11,826 nucleotides of DNA from positions 1 to 11,826 of the forward strand of contig JBQCDV010000213.1 in the NCBI GenBank assembly GCA_051960855.1, given 5' to 3'. Made by a program: the position numbers and the translations under genes. Position 1 is the stretch's first letter. Each line of letters begins with the position of its first letter. This document shows positions 5,623-11,826 of this stretch, one piece after another. This DNA is from JBQCDV01 sp051960855 (GTDB lineage Bacteria; Actinomycetota; Actinomycetes; JAJZTN01). A model generated the notes under the pieces. It was not told the DNA's origin and searched no databases. It saw only the letters and a list, made by a program, of their open reading frames with translations.

Positions 5623-8112
5623 TCAGCTCGGAAGCCGGGTTGACAGGGGCGCCCGGCCAGGAGGCTGCGGCGGACGAGGCAGCAGCGGCTTGCGCCGCGA
5701 AACCCGCCGGCGCACGGGCTTGCCGACTTCCAGCTCGAGGCGCTCGCCACCGAGTCGCACCGCCACCACGCCGCCCTCACCCGCGTCCTCGCTCCGGCCG
5801 CCATCAGCGCGGGTGCCCTCACCACCGTCATCACTCCGGCCGCCATCCCCACCGTCGCCGTCAGCACCGCCGCTGTTACCGTCGAGCCGTTCGAGCACGA
5901 CGTCGTCGTGGGTGACGCGGACGCGGACGCGGGCCCCCCGCCACCGCACGGTGAACGTCAGCGCGTCCAGCGCCGCCGGCAGCGAGGGGGCGAAGCACAG
6001 CTCGTCCGGTCTCGGCCGCATCCCGCCAAAACCGGAGACGAGGGCGATCCACGCCCCGGCCAACGAGGCCATGTGCAGACCGTCGCCGCTGTTGTGGTGC
6101 AGGTCGCGCAGGTCGATGAACGCGGCCTCGCGGGCGTAGTCGTAGGCCAGGTCGAGATGCCCGGCCTCGGCGGCCACCACTGACTGGATGCACGCGGACA
6201 ACGACGAGTCGCGGACGGTACGGCGTTCGTAGTAGTCGACCGCGCGAGCGACGTCGGCGGGGTCGAAGCGGTCGGGGTACCAGTAGATCGCCAGCTCGAG
6301 GTCGGCCTGCTTGACCACCTGGGACCGGTAGAGCGCGAAGTACGGCGCGTGCAGCAGCAGCGGATAGCGGTCGCGGTAGGCCTCGAAGTCCCACTCCGGC
6401 AGCCGCGTGAAGCCCTCGTCCTGGGCCGGCACGCGCAGCTCCTCGTCATAGGGCAGGTGGACGTGCTCGGCCGCGTGCAGCCACGCTGCCGTCTCCTCCT
6501 CGGTGACCCCGAGCTCGCGGGCGAGGTCAGGGCATCGACGAACGGCGTCCGCAGCTGCCTGCAGGTTCTGCGTGGCAACGAGATTGGTGAAGGTGTTGTC
6601 ATCGACCACGGCGGTGTATTCGTCGGGCCCGGTCACCCCCGGCAGATGCCAGTCGCCGTCGAGCCCGTGGTGACCGAGACAGTGCCAGAGGCGCGCGGTC
6701 TCGACGAGGACCGCGACGCCGCCGCGGTGTTCGAGGTCGCTGCTGCCGGTCACCGTGCGGTAGAGGTCGAAGGCGCGGGAGATGTCGCCGTTGACGTGGA
6801 CCGCGGCGGTGCCGGCGGGCCAGTAGCCGGAGCACTCCTGCCCTCGGATCGTGCGCCAGGGGAACATGGCGCCGGCGAAACCGAGCTCGCGGGCGTGCCG
6901 TCGAGCGACATCGAGCGTCGACGCCCGCCAGGCCAGTGCGTCGGCGGCTGCCTCGGGCCGGGTGTAGGTGAGCAACGGGACGACGAACGCCTCGGTATCC
7001 CAGAAGGTGTGGCCGTCGTAGCCGGGGCCGGACAGGCCTTTGGCAGGGATGCCGCGACGTTCAGCGCGTGCCCCGGCCTGCAGCACGTGGAAGAGGCCGA
7101 AGCGCACCGCCTGCTGCAGCGACGGGTCGCCCTCGACGACCACGTCGGCCGACTCCCAGAAGTCGCGGAGGAACTCAGCCTGCTCGGCGACGAGACCCTC
7201 CCAGCCGGTGCGCTGGGCGCTGGCGATCGCGGCTAGCGCCTGGTCTCGCAGTGCCGGCCGGGAGCGGAGGCTGGACCAGCCGTAGGCGAGGTACTTGACC
7301 AGGCGCAGGCTCTCACCGGGCTGCAGCGTCGCCGTGACGGTCGTGCGGGCGACGTCCTCGAAGGCCTCCGTCTCGGCCTGCACCGCGATCGGCTGCTCGC
7401 GGTCGTCGTTTGACTCGGCGAGACCGTCGACCTCGTGCTTCATGGCGGCGGCCATCGTCAGGTCGCTGATGCGGGTGCGGTGCATCAGCACGGCCGCGTC
7501 GTCCCACGCCTGGTGCTCGAGAGGCTCCAGCGGGCGCTCGAGCGCAGCGGCGACGCGGGGGTCGCCAGACTGCGCTGGCAGGGTCTCGTTGGCGACGAGC
7601 TCGGACTGCACGACGACGCGCATCGGGTCGTCGACAGCGGTGACGACGTACTCGATCGCGGCGACCCCCCGGTGGGTGAGCGACACCAGTCGGCGGGACC
7701 GCAGATGCATGCGCTGCCGGGCCGGTGACTCCCAGTCGACGTCGCGGGTCAGGAGGCCGGCGCGGAGGTCGAGCACGCGCTCATGGGAGTGCAGCGTGCC
7801 GTAACGGACGTCGAAGGGCTCGTCGTCGACGAGCAGCCGGATGAGCTTGCCGTTGGTGACGTTGACGATCGTCTGCCCTGACTCCGGATAGCCGTAGCCG
7901 CTCTCGGCGTAGGGCAGGGGGCGCTCCTCGTAGAACGAGTTGAGATAGGTGCCGGGCAGCCCGTGCGGCTCGCCCTCGTCGAGGTTGCCCCGCAGTCCGA
8001 GGTGACCGTTGCTCAGTGCGAAGACCGACTCCGAGGCCGCCAGCAGGTCGAGGTTGAGCGCCGTCTCGCGCACACACCAGGGCTCGACGGGGAACGTGCC
8101 TTCGGAGATCAC
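5623..8112 (-). CDS. Glycoside hydrolase family 65 protein (maltose/trehalose/kojibiose phosphorylase type)
   Basis: 829-aa GH65 enzyme expected to split an alpha-linked glucobiose (maltose, trehalose, kojibiose or nigerose type) with phosphate, giving beta-glucose 1-phosphate and glucose. Domains in order: N-terminal beta-sandwich (~12-275, starting PWCVRE...ESVFALSNGHLGLRGN), linker, (alpha/alpha)6 barrel (~330-700) and a small C-terminal beta-sheet domain. The catalytic acid is E498 in GVTGPDEY. Other barrel motifs are KGLSGPGYDGHTFWDTE (358-374), KQAD (601-604) and HHNSGDGLHMASLAG (672-686), the last being the likely phosphate loop. A Gly/Asp-rich insert (~744-781) interrupts the C-terminal domain, and a basic, Pro-rich tail follows. 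The start is GTG 8112, overlapping the HAD stop (GTGA), with GAGGAG eight bases upstream. The pair recalls Rv3400/Rv3401. Substrate specificity cannot be read from sequence, and a hydrolase is not excluded. Confidence 0.9.
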   Translation of the reverse strand: MISEGTFPVEPWCVRETALNLDLLAASESVFALSNGHLGLRGNLDEGEPHGLPGTYLNSFYEERPLPYAESGYGYPESGQTIVNVTNGKLIRLLVDDEPFDVRYGTLHSHERVLDLRAGLLTRDVDWESPARQRMHLRSRRLVSLTHRGVAAIEYVVTAVDDPMRVVVQSELVANETLPAQSGDPRVAAALERPLEPLEHQAWDDAAVLMHRTRISDLTMAAAMKHEVDGLAESNDDREQPIAVQAETEAFEDVARTTVTATLQPGESLRLVKYLAYGWSSLRSRPALRDQALAAIASAQRTGWEGLVAEQAEFLRDFWESADVVVEGDPSLQQAVRFGLFHVLQAGARAERRGIPAKGLSGPGYDGHTFWDTEAFVVPLLTYTRPEAAADALAWRASTLDVARRHARELGFAGAMFPWRTIRGQECSGYWPAGTAAVHVNGDISRAFDLYRTVTGSSDLEHRGGVAVLVETARLWHCLGHHGLDGDWHLPGVTGPDEYTAVVDDNTFTNLVATQNLQAAADAVRRCPDLARELGVTEEETAAWLHAAEHVHLPYDEELRVPAQDEGFTRLPEWDFEAYRDRYPLLLHAPYFALYRSQVVKQADLELAIYWYPDRFDPADVARAVDYYERRTVRDSSLSACIQSVVAAEAGHLDLAYDYAREAAFIDLRDLHHNSGDGLHMASLAGAWIALVSGFGGMRPRPDELCFAPSLPAALDALTFTVRWRGARVRVRVTHDDVVLERLDGNSGGADGDGGDGGRSDDGGEGTRADGGRSEDAGEGGVVAVRLGGERLELEVGKPVRRRVSRRKPLLPRPPQPPGRAPLSTRLPS
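5773..5856 (-). repeat. 42-bp imperfect tandem repeat inside the GH65 gene
   Basis: Two adjacent 42-bp units (5773-5814 and 5815-5856). Over their first 32 bases they differ at four positions, and CTCCGGCCGCCATC is shared exactly (5792-5805, 5834-5847). They encode DGGRSDDGGEGTRA and DGGRSEDAGEGGVV, most of the low-complexity insert in the C-terminal domain. The reading frame is preserved. Confidence 0.75.
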
Positions 8113-8867
8113 CGCAGCAGCTCCTCGAGGCTCCTGACCACGGCCGTCGCGCCGTGGGATCGCAGCTCCTCCCCGTGGCCGTGCCCGACGCGGTCAACGC
8201 CGACGACGGCGCCGAAGCCTCCGGCGTGGCCCGCCTCGACGCCAGCCAGGGCGTCCTCGAAGACCGCCGCCTCGGCTGGACGGACCTCGACGCACTCCGC
8301 GCCGGCCAGGAAAGTGTCGGGGGCAGGCTTGCCCCGCAACCCCCGGTCGCGGATCGTGAGCCCGTCGATGACGCCCTCCACCAGCGGCGCCAGCCCGGTG
8401 ACCTCGAGCACCTGATGGGTGTTGGCACTGCTCGACACCACCGCGCGTCGCAGCCCCGCGTCCCGTGCGGCCTCCAGATAGCGCCGGGCGTCGTCGAAGA
8501 CCTCGACGCCGTCCTGCTCGATCCGACGCAGCAGCGCCACGTTCTTGCGGTTGCCCAGCCCGTGGACAGTTTCGGCCGTCGGCGGGTCCTCGTCGTCGCC
8601 CTCGGGCAGGGTGATGCCCCGGCTGGCCAAGAAGTCCCGAACGCCGTCCGCGCGGGGCTTGCCATCGACGTAGTCCGCGTAGTCCTGGTCGGGATCGAAC
8701 GGCACGAACTCCGCCCCGTCGCGGTCAGCACGGCGTCGGAGGAACTCGTCGAACATCTCCGCCCACGCCTTGTCGTGGACCGCCGCGGTATTGGTGAGCA
8801 CGCCGTCGAGGTCGAAGAGGCAGGCACGGATGCTGTCGGGGAGACCGAGCTTCGCTGCAGTGGTCAC
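8109..8867 (-). CDS. pgmB: Beta-phosphoglucomutase-like HAD hydrolase
   Basis: 252-aa HAD-superfamily enzyme (subfamily IA, beta-phosphoglucomutase group) expected to interconvert beta-glucose 1-phosphate and glucose 6-phosphate. Motif I is FDLDGVLT with nucleophile D19 and acid/base D21. The helical cap follows (~25-100), with DYADYVDGKPRADGV and the TVHGLGNRKN stretch typical of this group. Motif II is SSSANT (S145), motif III is GKPAPDTF (K180), and motif IV is FEDALAG (E204, D205). The start is GTG 8867, with AGGA seven bases upstream. The stop overlaps the GH65 start by four bases, so the two are translated together, and the mutase would consume the sugar phosphate GH65 makes. The GlmL/MutL gene ends 60 bases upstream on the same strand. 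The assignment rests on motifs plus the GH65 link; a phosphatase of the same fold is the main alternative. Confidence 0.88.
   Translation of the reverse strand: MTTAAKLGLPDSIRACLFDLDGVLTNTAAVHDKAWAEMFDEFLRRRADRDGAEFVPFDPDQDYADYVDGKPRADGVRDFLASRGITLPEGDDEDPPTAETVHGLGNRKNVALLRRIEQDGVEVFDDARRYLEAARDAGLRRAVVSSSANTHQVLEVTGLAPLVEGVIDGLTIRDRGLRGKPAPDTFLAGAECVEVRPAEAAVFEDALAGVEAGHAGGFGAVVGVDRVGHGHGEELRSHGATAVVRSLEELLR
8121..8126 (-). promoter_or_regulatory. Strong ribosome binding site for GH65, inside the HAD gene
   Basis: GAGGAG on the minus strand, eight bases before the GTG at 8112. It lies within the last codons of the HAD gene (encoding LEELLR), so GH65 can initiate on its own as well as by coupling. 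It supports this start. Confidence 0.7.
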
Positions 8868-8874
8868 GCCGCAG

Positions 8875-8878
8875 TCCT
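8875..8878 (-). promoter_or_regulatory. Ribosome binding site for the HAD gene
   Basis: AGGA on the minus strand, seven bases before the GTG at 8867. It supports the GTG start, which otherwise has no ATG nearby in frame. Confidence 0.55.
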
Positions 8879-8927
8879 ACCCCGAAGCCGCCGCCACCGT
8901 CACCCTCCCGCGGCGTCCGCTGCTCGT

Positions 8928-10370
8928 CTATGGGTGTGCGAGCGGTGGCGCGACCAGCTGGTTGTGCAGGAGCCGTGCGGCCGCGACCGGATGCGACTCG
9001 GCCAGCAGCCCGGCGGCAGCGAGCACGTACCGGGCATCGGCGGTCACTCGCGCCCGCTCCGGCACCTTCCAGCCGCCGGCGTGGTCGCTCACGGCGGGCG
9101 CGAGCACCAGCGATCGCAGCTCGTCGCTGCCGTGCCGCAACACGCCACCGCTGCCGACCACTAGTGCGGTGCGACGCAGGTCGCGGCCGTGGCTGCCGGG
9201 ACCGGTCGGACGCGCGTGTCGACGCAGCGCCACGGTCACTGCGAGCTCGGCCAGCCGCACTTCGTCCGCGCGTTCGTCGTCCGTCTGCGGCAGCCAGGAA
9301 GGATCGCCCGCACGGATGGCTGCGGCCGCCGACAGCCGCTCCTCCTCCCCGGGTCCCAGCAGGCGCTCGCTCGCCGCGGCCTCGACGACACCAGGCGCGC
9401 TCCAGCGCATGCCGAGATCGCCTTCGACCGTCCTGGCCCGCCACAGCGGACCGACGACCTCGCGGCGGAGGACGGCGTCCTCGCCCTCGGGGGTGATGAC
9501 GGAGTAGACGTCGGTGGTCGCGCCGCCGACGTCGACGACCAGGACGTCCCCGGCACCGTCGATCCCGGCGACCGCGCCCGCTCGGGCCGGTACACCGTCG
9601 GCGAGCAGCTCGACACCGCGGAGGACCGCGTCAGGCGTAGCCGCCTGCACGAGGGAGGAGAAGCGTTTCCCGCGGGACAGCCCCTTGCCTCCGATGACGT
9701 GCTGGAGGAAGGCTGCGCGGATCGCCTCACGGGCCGGTCGTGGCTCCAGCGAGCCGATGGTCGGCAGCACGTTGGCAGTTACCGTCACCTTGACGCGAGA
9801 TCGGCGGAGTCGCTCCTCCACCTCGGGAGCGGCATCGGCGTTGCCGGCCAGGACGACCGGGACCTTGAGCCGGGCCCGGGCCAGCGCGTCAGCGTTGTGC
9901 AGCAGCACATCGGCATTGCCCCCGTCGGTCCCACCGACGAGCAGGATGACGTCCGCGCTCGCCTGCCGCAGTTCCTCCAGGCTCCCGGCGTCGAGCTTGC
10001 CAGCTGAGACGTGACAGACCCGGCCGCCCGCGGACAGCGCCACGCGGAACCCGGCCTCCGCGGTGACGGCCCGCTCGTAGCCCACCACGGCGAGACGCAG
10101 GCCGCCTCCGGCGCTGCTGCACACCCAAGGGTCGCGGTCGGTCAGCGTCGGGCAGCCACTGCGCTCGGCCAGCTCCGCGAGGACCGTGTCCAGCCCTTGC
10201 AGCACGTCGGTGTCACTGGTCGTCGGCGAGCTGGCGGTCGCGAGCAGGGCACCCGTCGCGAGGTCGACGGCGACGCCCTTGGTCCAGGTCGAGCCGACGT
10301 CGATGCACGCCGCCGCGTCCGCAGACGACGACGCGACATCGGGTGTCGCAGCGGCGTTCGGGAAGGTCAT
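8928..10370 (-). CDS. GlmL/MutL family ASKHA ATPase (PF13941), no mutase gene adjacent
   Basis: 480-aa protein of the glutamate mutase MutL/GlmL family, actin-like (ASKHA) ATPases thought to support or reactivate B12-dependent aminomutases. It is unrelated to the DNA mismatch repair MutL. Nucleotide-binding motifs in order: phosphate-1 CIDVGSTWTKGVAVD (22-36), LLVGGTDGGNADVLLHN (143-159), phosphate-2 LVVDVGGATTDVYS (277-290), VEGDLGMRW (315-323) and the adenosine motif VVGSGGVLRHG (404-414). LSRGKRFSSLVQAATPDAVL (231-250) is also characteristic of the family. The start is ATG 10370; there is no in-frame alternative upstream and no Shine-Dalgarno sequence (the leader ends GCTAACCCC). Translation may therefore depend on ribosomes finishing metB, whose stop is 30 bases upstream. 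No glutamate, ornithine or lysine mutase subunit is in this window, so its partner is unknown. Confidence 0.87.
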   Translation of the reverse strand: MTFPNAAATPDVASSSADAAACIDVGSTWTKGVAVDLATGALLATASSPTTSDTDVLQGLDTVLAELAERSGCPTLTDRDPWVCSSAGGGLRLAVVGYERAVTAEAGFRVALSAGGRVCHVSAGKLDAGSLEELRQASADVILLVGGTDGGNADVLLHNADALARARLKVPVVLAGNADAAPEVEERLRRSRVKVTVTANVLPTIGSLEPRPAREAIRAAFLQHVIGGKGLSRGKRFSSLVQAATPDAVLRGVELLADGVPARAGAVAGIDGAGDVLVVDVGGATTDVYSVITPEGEDAVLRREVVGPLWRARTVEGDLGMRWSAPGVVEAAASERLLGPGEEERLSAAAAIRAGDPSWLPQTDDERADEVRLAELAVTVALRRHARPTGPGSHGRDLRRTALVVGSGGVLRHGSDELRSLVLAPAVSDHAGGWKVPERARVTADARYVLAAAGLLAESHPVAAARLLHNQLVAPPLAHP

Positions 10371-10400
10371 GGGGTTAGCGTCGCGATGACGTAAAGCAGC

Positions 10401-11585
10401 TCAGCCGAGAGCCTGGCGGAGGTCAGCGAGCAGGTCGTCGACGGTCTCGATCCCGACGGAGAGTCGCACGAGGTCCGACGGCACCTCGAGCTGGGAGCCC
10501 GCAGCGCTCATGTGCGTCATGCGGCCGGGGTGCTCGATGAGCGACTCGACCCCACCGAGGGACTCCCCCAGGGTGAAGACCTGCGCGCGGTTGCAGATCT
10601 CGACGGCGGCCTCCTCCCCACCGTCGACGCGGAAGGAGACCATGCCGCCGAAGCGCTTCATCTGCTTCAGCGCCGCCTCGTGCCCCCGGTTGGACGGCAG
10701 CCCGGGGTAGAGCACCTCGGTCACCCGGGGGTGGGACTGGAGCAGCTCGACGATGGCTTCGGCGTTGTCGCAGTGGCGCTCCATCCGCACGGCCAGGGTC
10801 TTGATGCCGCGCAGCGTGAGCCAGGAGTCGAACGGGCCGGGAACCGCCCCGGCGGCGTTCTGCAGGAAGGCGGCTTCTGCGGCGAGATCGGCGTCGGCGA
10901 AGGCCAGGGCTCCCCCGACGACGTCGCTGTGACCGCCGACGTACTTGGTCGTGGAGTGCACGACGACATCGGCGCCGAGGGTCAGCGGCTGCTGCAGGTA
11001 GGGCGAGGCGAAGGTGTTGTCGACCGCGAGCCGCGCTCCGGCGTCGTGGGCGATTCCGGCGAGAGCGGCGATGTCGGCGACGGTGAGCAGCGGGTTGGTC
11101 GGTGTCTCGCACCACACAACCTTGGTGCGGCCGGGCTGGACCGCGGCGCGCACCGCGTCAAGGTCGTCGAGCGGAGCCGGCGTGAAGTCCACTCCCCACT
11201 GCTGCAGCACCTTCGCAAAGAGCCGATAGGTGCCGCCGTAGGCGTCATCCGGGATGACGACGTGGTCGCCGGCCTTGCACAGCGTCCGCAGCAGCACGTC
11301 CTCGGCGGCCAGGCCGCTGGCGAGCGCCAGGGCGCGCGGCGCGAACTCGATCGCCGCCAGGCACTCCTCCAGTGCCGCCCGGGTCGGGTTGGCTGAGCGG
11401 CTGTACTCGTAGCCGTTGCGCAGCCCCCCGACGCCGTCCTGCTTGTAGGTCGACACCTGGTAGATCGGCGGCACGACAGCACCCGTCGTCGGGTCCGGCG
11501 CCTGCCCAGCGTGGATCGCCAGCGTCTCGAAGCCGAAGCGGTGGAGGTCAGGGTCCCGCTCGGGCTCGGCCATCGGTGCGCTCAT
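10401..11585 (-). CDS. metB: Cystathionine gamma-synthase/lyase (Cys/Met metabolism PLP enzyme)
   Basis: PLP enzyme of the Cys/Met metabolism family, 394 aa. It most likely condenses an O-acyl-homoserine with cysteine to give cystathionine (transsulfuration toward methionine). The sequence closely follows the actinobacterial MetB pattern: ETLAIHAGQAPDPTTGAVVPPIY, YEYSRSANPTRAALE (Y61, R63), DDAYGGTY (Y117), ETPTNPLL, DNTFASPYLQQPL (D189), the Schiff-base lysine K214 in HSTTKYVGGHSD, and ESLGGVESLIEHP near the end. Gamma-synthases and gamma-lyases share these motifs and actinobacterial members often do both, so the direction is not certain. The ATG at 11585 (MSAPMAEPERD) is chosen because a -10-like TAGCCT lies seven bases upstream; ATG 11573 is the alternative, and the upstream in-frame GTG at 11663 gives an Arg-rich, unlikely extension. 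The GlmL/MutL gene follows after 30 bases and is probably co-transcribed. Confidence 0.9.
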   Translation of the reverse strand: MSAPMAEPERDPDLHRFGFETLAIHAGQAPDPTTGAVVPPIYQVSTYKQDGVGGLRNGYEYSRSANPTRAALEECLAAIEFAPRALALASGLAAEDVLLRTLCKAGDHVVIPDDAYGGTYRLFAKVLQQWGVDFTPAPLDDLDAVRAAVQPGRTKVVWCETPTNPLLTVADIAALAGIAHDAGARLAVDNTFASPYLQQPLTLGADVVVHSTTKYVGGHSDVVGGALAFADADLAAEAAFLQNAAGAVPGPFDSWLTLRGIKTLAVRMERHCDNAEAIVELLQSHPRVTEVLYPGLPSNRGHEAALKQMKRFGGMVSFRVDGGEEAAVEICNRAQVFTLGESLGGVESLIEHPGRMTHMSAAGSQLEVPSDLVRLSVGIETVDDLLADLRQALG

Positions 11586-11592
11586 GGCCGCG

Positions 11593-11598
11593 AGGCTA
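11593..11598 (-). promoter_or_regulatory. Candidate -10 box (TAGCCT) for a leaderless metB transcript
   Basis: TAGCCT on the minus strand fits TANNNT and ends seven bases before the metB ATG at 11585, the spacing expected for a leaderless mRNA. No Shine-Dalgarno sequence precedes this ATG, which agrees with that reading. A -35 element is not recognisable. If correct, the metB-GlmL/MutL unit has its own promoter in the 95-base gap after the YczE-like gene. Confidence 0.33.
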
Positions 11599-11680
11599 CC
11601 CAGATCCCCGAACGCCGTCCGCCCCGCATCCCGCCGTCGCCGCCTCCCTGCTGCGAGCACCAACAGCTCCTCGGTGGGGG

Positions 11681-11826
11681 CTAGCGGGGACGCGCGGCGA
11701 CGTCGAAGCGGGGCAGCAGCGGCTGGACCAGCGGGCCGATGCCGAGGGCGTAGACCACTGTGCCGATGCCGACGGTGCCCCCGAGGAACCAGCCGACCAC
11801 GAGCACGGTGACCTCGATGCTCGTGC
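11681..11826 (-). CDS. YczE-like integral membrane protein, C-terminal part, cut by the window edge
   Basis: The last 47 complete codons and stop of a minus-strand gene that begins outside the window. The reading is TSIEVTVLVVGWFLGGTVGI, then GTVVYALGIGPLVQPLLPRF, then DVAARPR and a TAG stop. The EVTVL--GW-LGGTVGIGT--YAL-IGPL pattern is the C-terminus of the YczE/YitT-like membrane protein family (COG2364), whose biochemical role is not established. The hydrophobic, Gly-rich segment would be one or two transmembrane helices, followed by a short cytoplasmic tail. The metB start lies 95 bases downstream. With so little of the protein visible, the family call rests on this motif alone. Confidence 0.65.
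   Translation of the reverse strand, partial: TSIEVTVLVVGWFLGGTVGIGTVVYALGIGPLVQPLLPRFDVAARPR

Noticed and set aside
8154..9164. Plus-strand open frame (336 codons) across the HAD and GlmL/MutL genes
   Set aside because: It spans two well-supported minus-strand genes and the gap between them, without any domain.
8928..10370. DNA mismatch repair MutL
   Set aside because: The protein has ASKHA phosphate and adenosine motifs, not the GHKL ATPase motifs of mismatch repair MutL. Only the name is shared.
10512..11396. Plus-strand open frame (294 codons) opposite metB
   Set aside because: Shadow frame; the minus strand gives an unambiguous PLP enzyme.

Overview
The window is very GC-rich, with strong G/C bias at third codon positions, frequent GTG starts and a typical actinobacterial gene set. 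It most likely comes from a high-GC actinomycete chromosome; the genus cannot be fixed from this sequence. Two gene pairs have clear parallels in Mycobacterium tuberculosis: an AAA+/VWA pair like Rv0958/Rv0959, and a HAD/GH65 pair like Rv3400/Rv3401. There are no rRNA or tRNA genes, no CRISPR array, no insertion sequence and no phage structural module. The region reads as ordinary chromosome, about 96% coding, and no stretch above 300 bases lacks a gene.

Layout. At the left edge is the N-terminus of threonine ammonia-lyase (ilvA, minus strand, cut by the window). Next is an AI-2E/PerM-family membrane protein (minus). Transcription then diverges into the only plus-strand block, 1698-5239: a ChlI/MoxR-like AAA+ ATPase whose stop overlaps the start of a VWA-domain protein. 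A small gene of unknown function (81 aa, minus) converges on it with only four bases between.

The remainder is all minus strand. In transcription order it holds the C-terminus of a YczE-like membrane protein (right edge), a cystathionine gamma-synthase/lyase (metB-like), a GlmL/MutL-type ASKHA ATPase, a beta-phosphoglucomutase-like HAD enzyme, and a glycoside hydrolase family 65 enzyme.

How the genes work together. The HAD and GH65 genes overlap by four bases (GTGA). They form a familiar disaccharide phosphorolysis module: GH65 would release beta-glucose 1-phosphate from an alpha-glucobiose, and the mutase would convert it to glucose 6-phosphate. The AAA+ and VWA proteins resemble the two motor/adaptor subunits of a metal chelatase without its catalytic subunit, and probably remodel or metallate an unknown target. 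GlmL/MutL proteins normally accompany B12-dependent aminomutases; here the gene has no mutase beside it and follows metB by 30 bases.

The best candidates for something undescribed are the AAA+/VWA pair with its Cys cluster, the orphan GlmL/MutL gene, and several small in-frame tandem repeats. I did not see a clearly novel multi-gene system.
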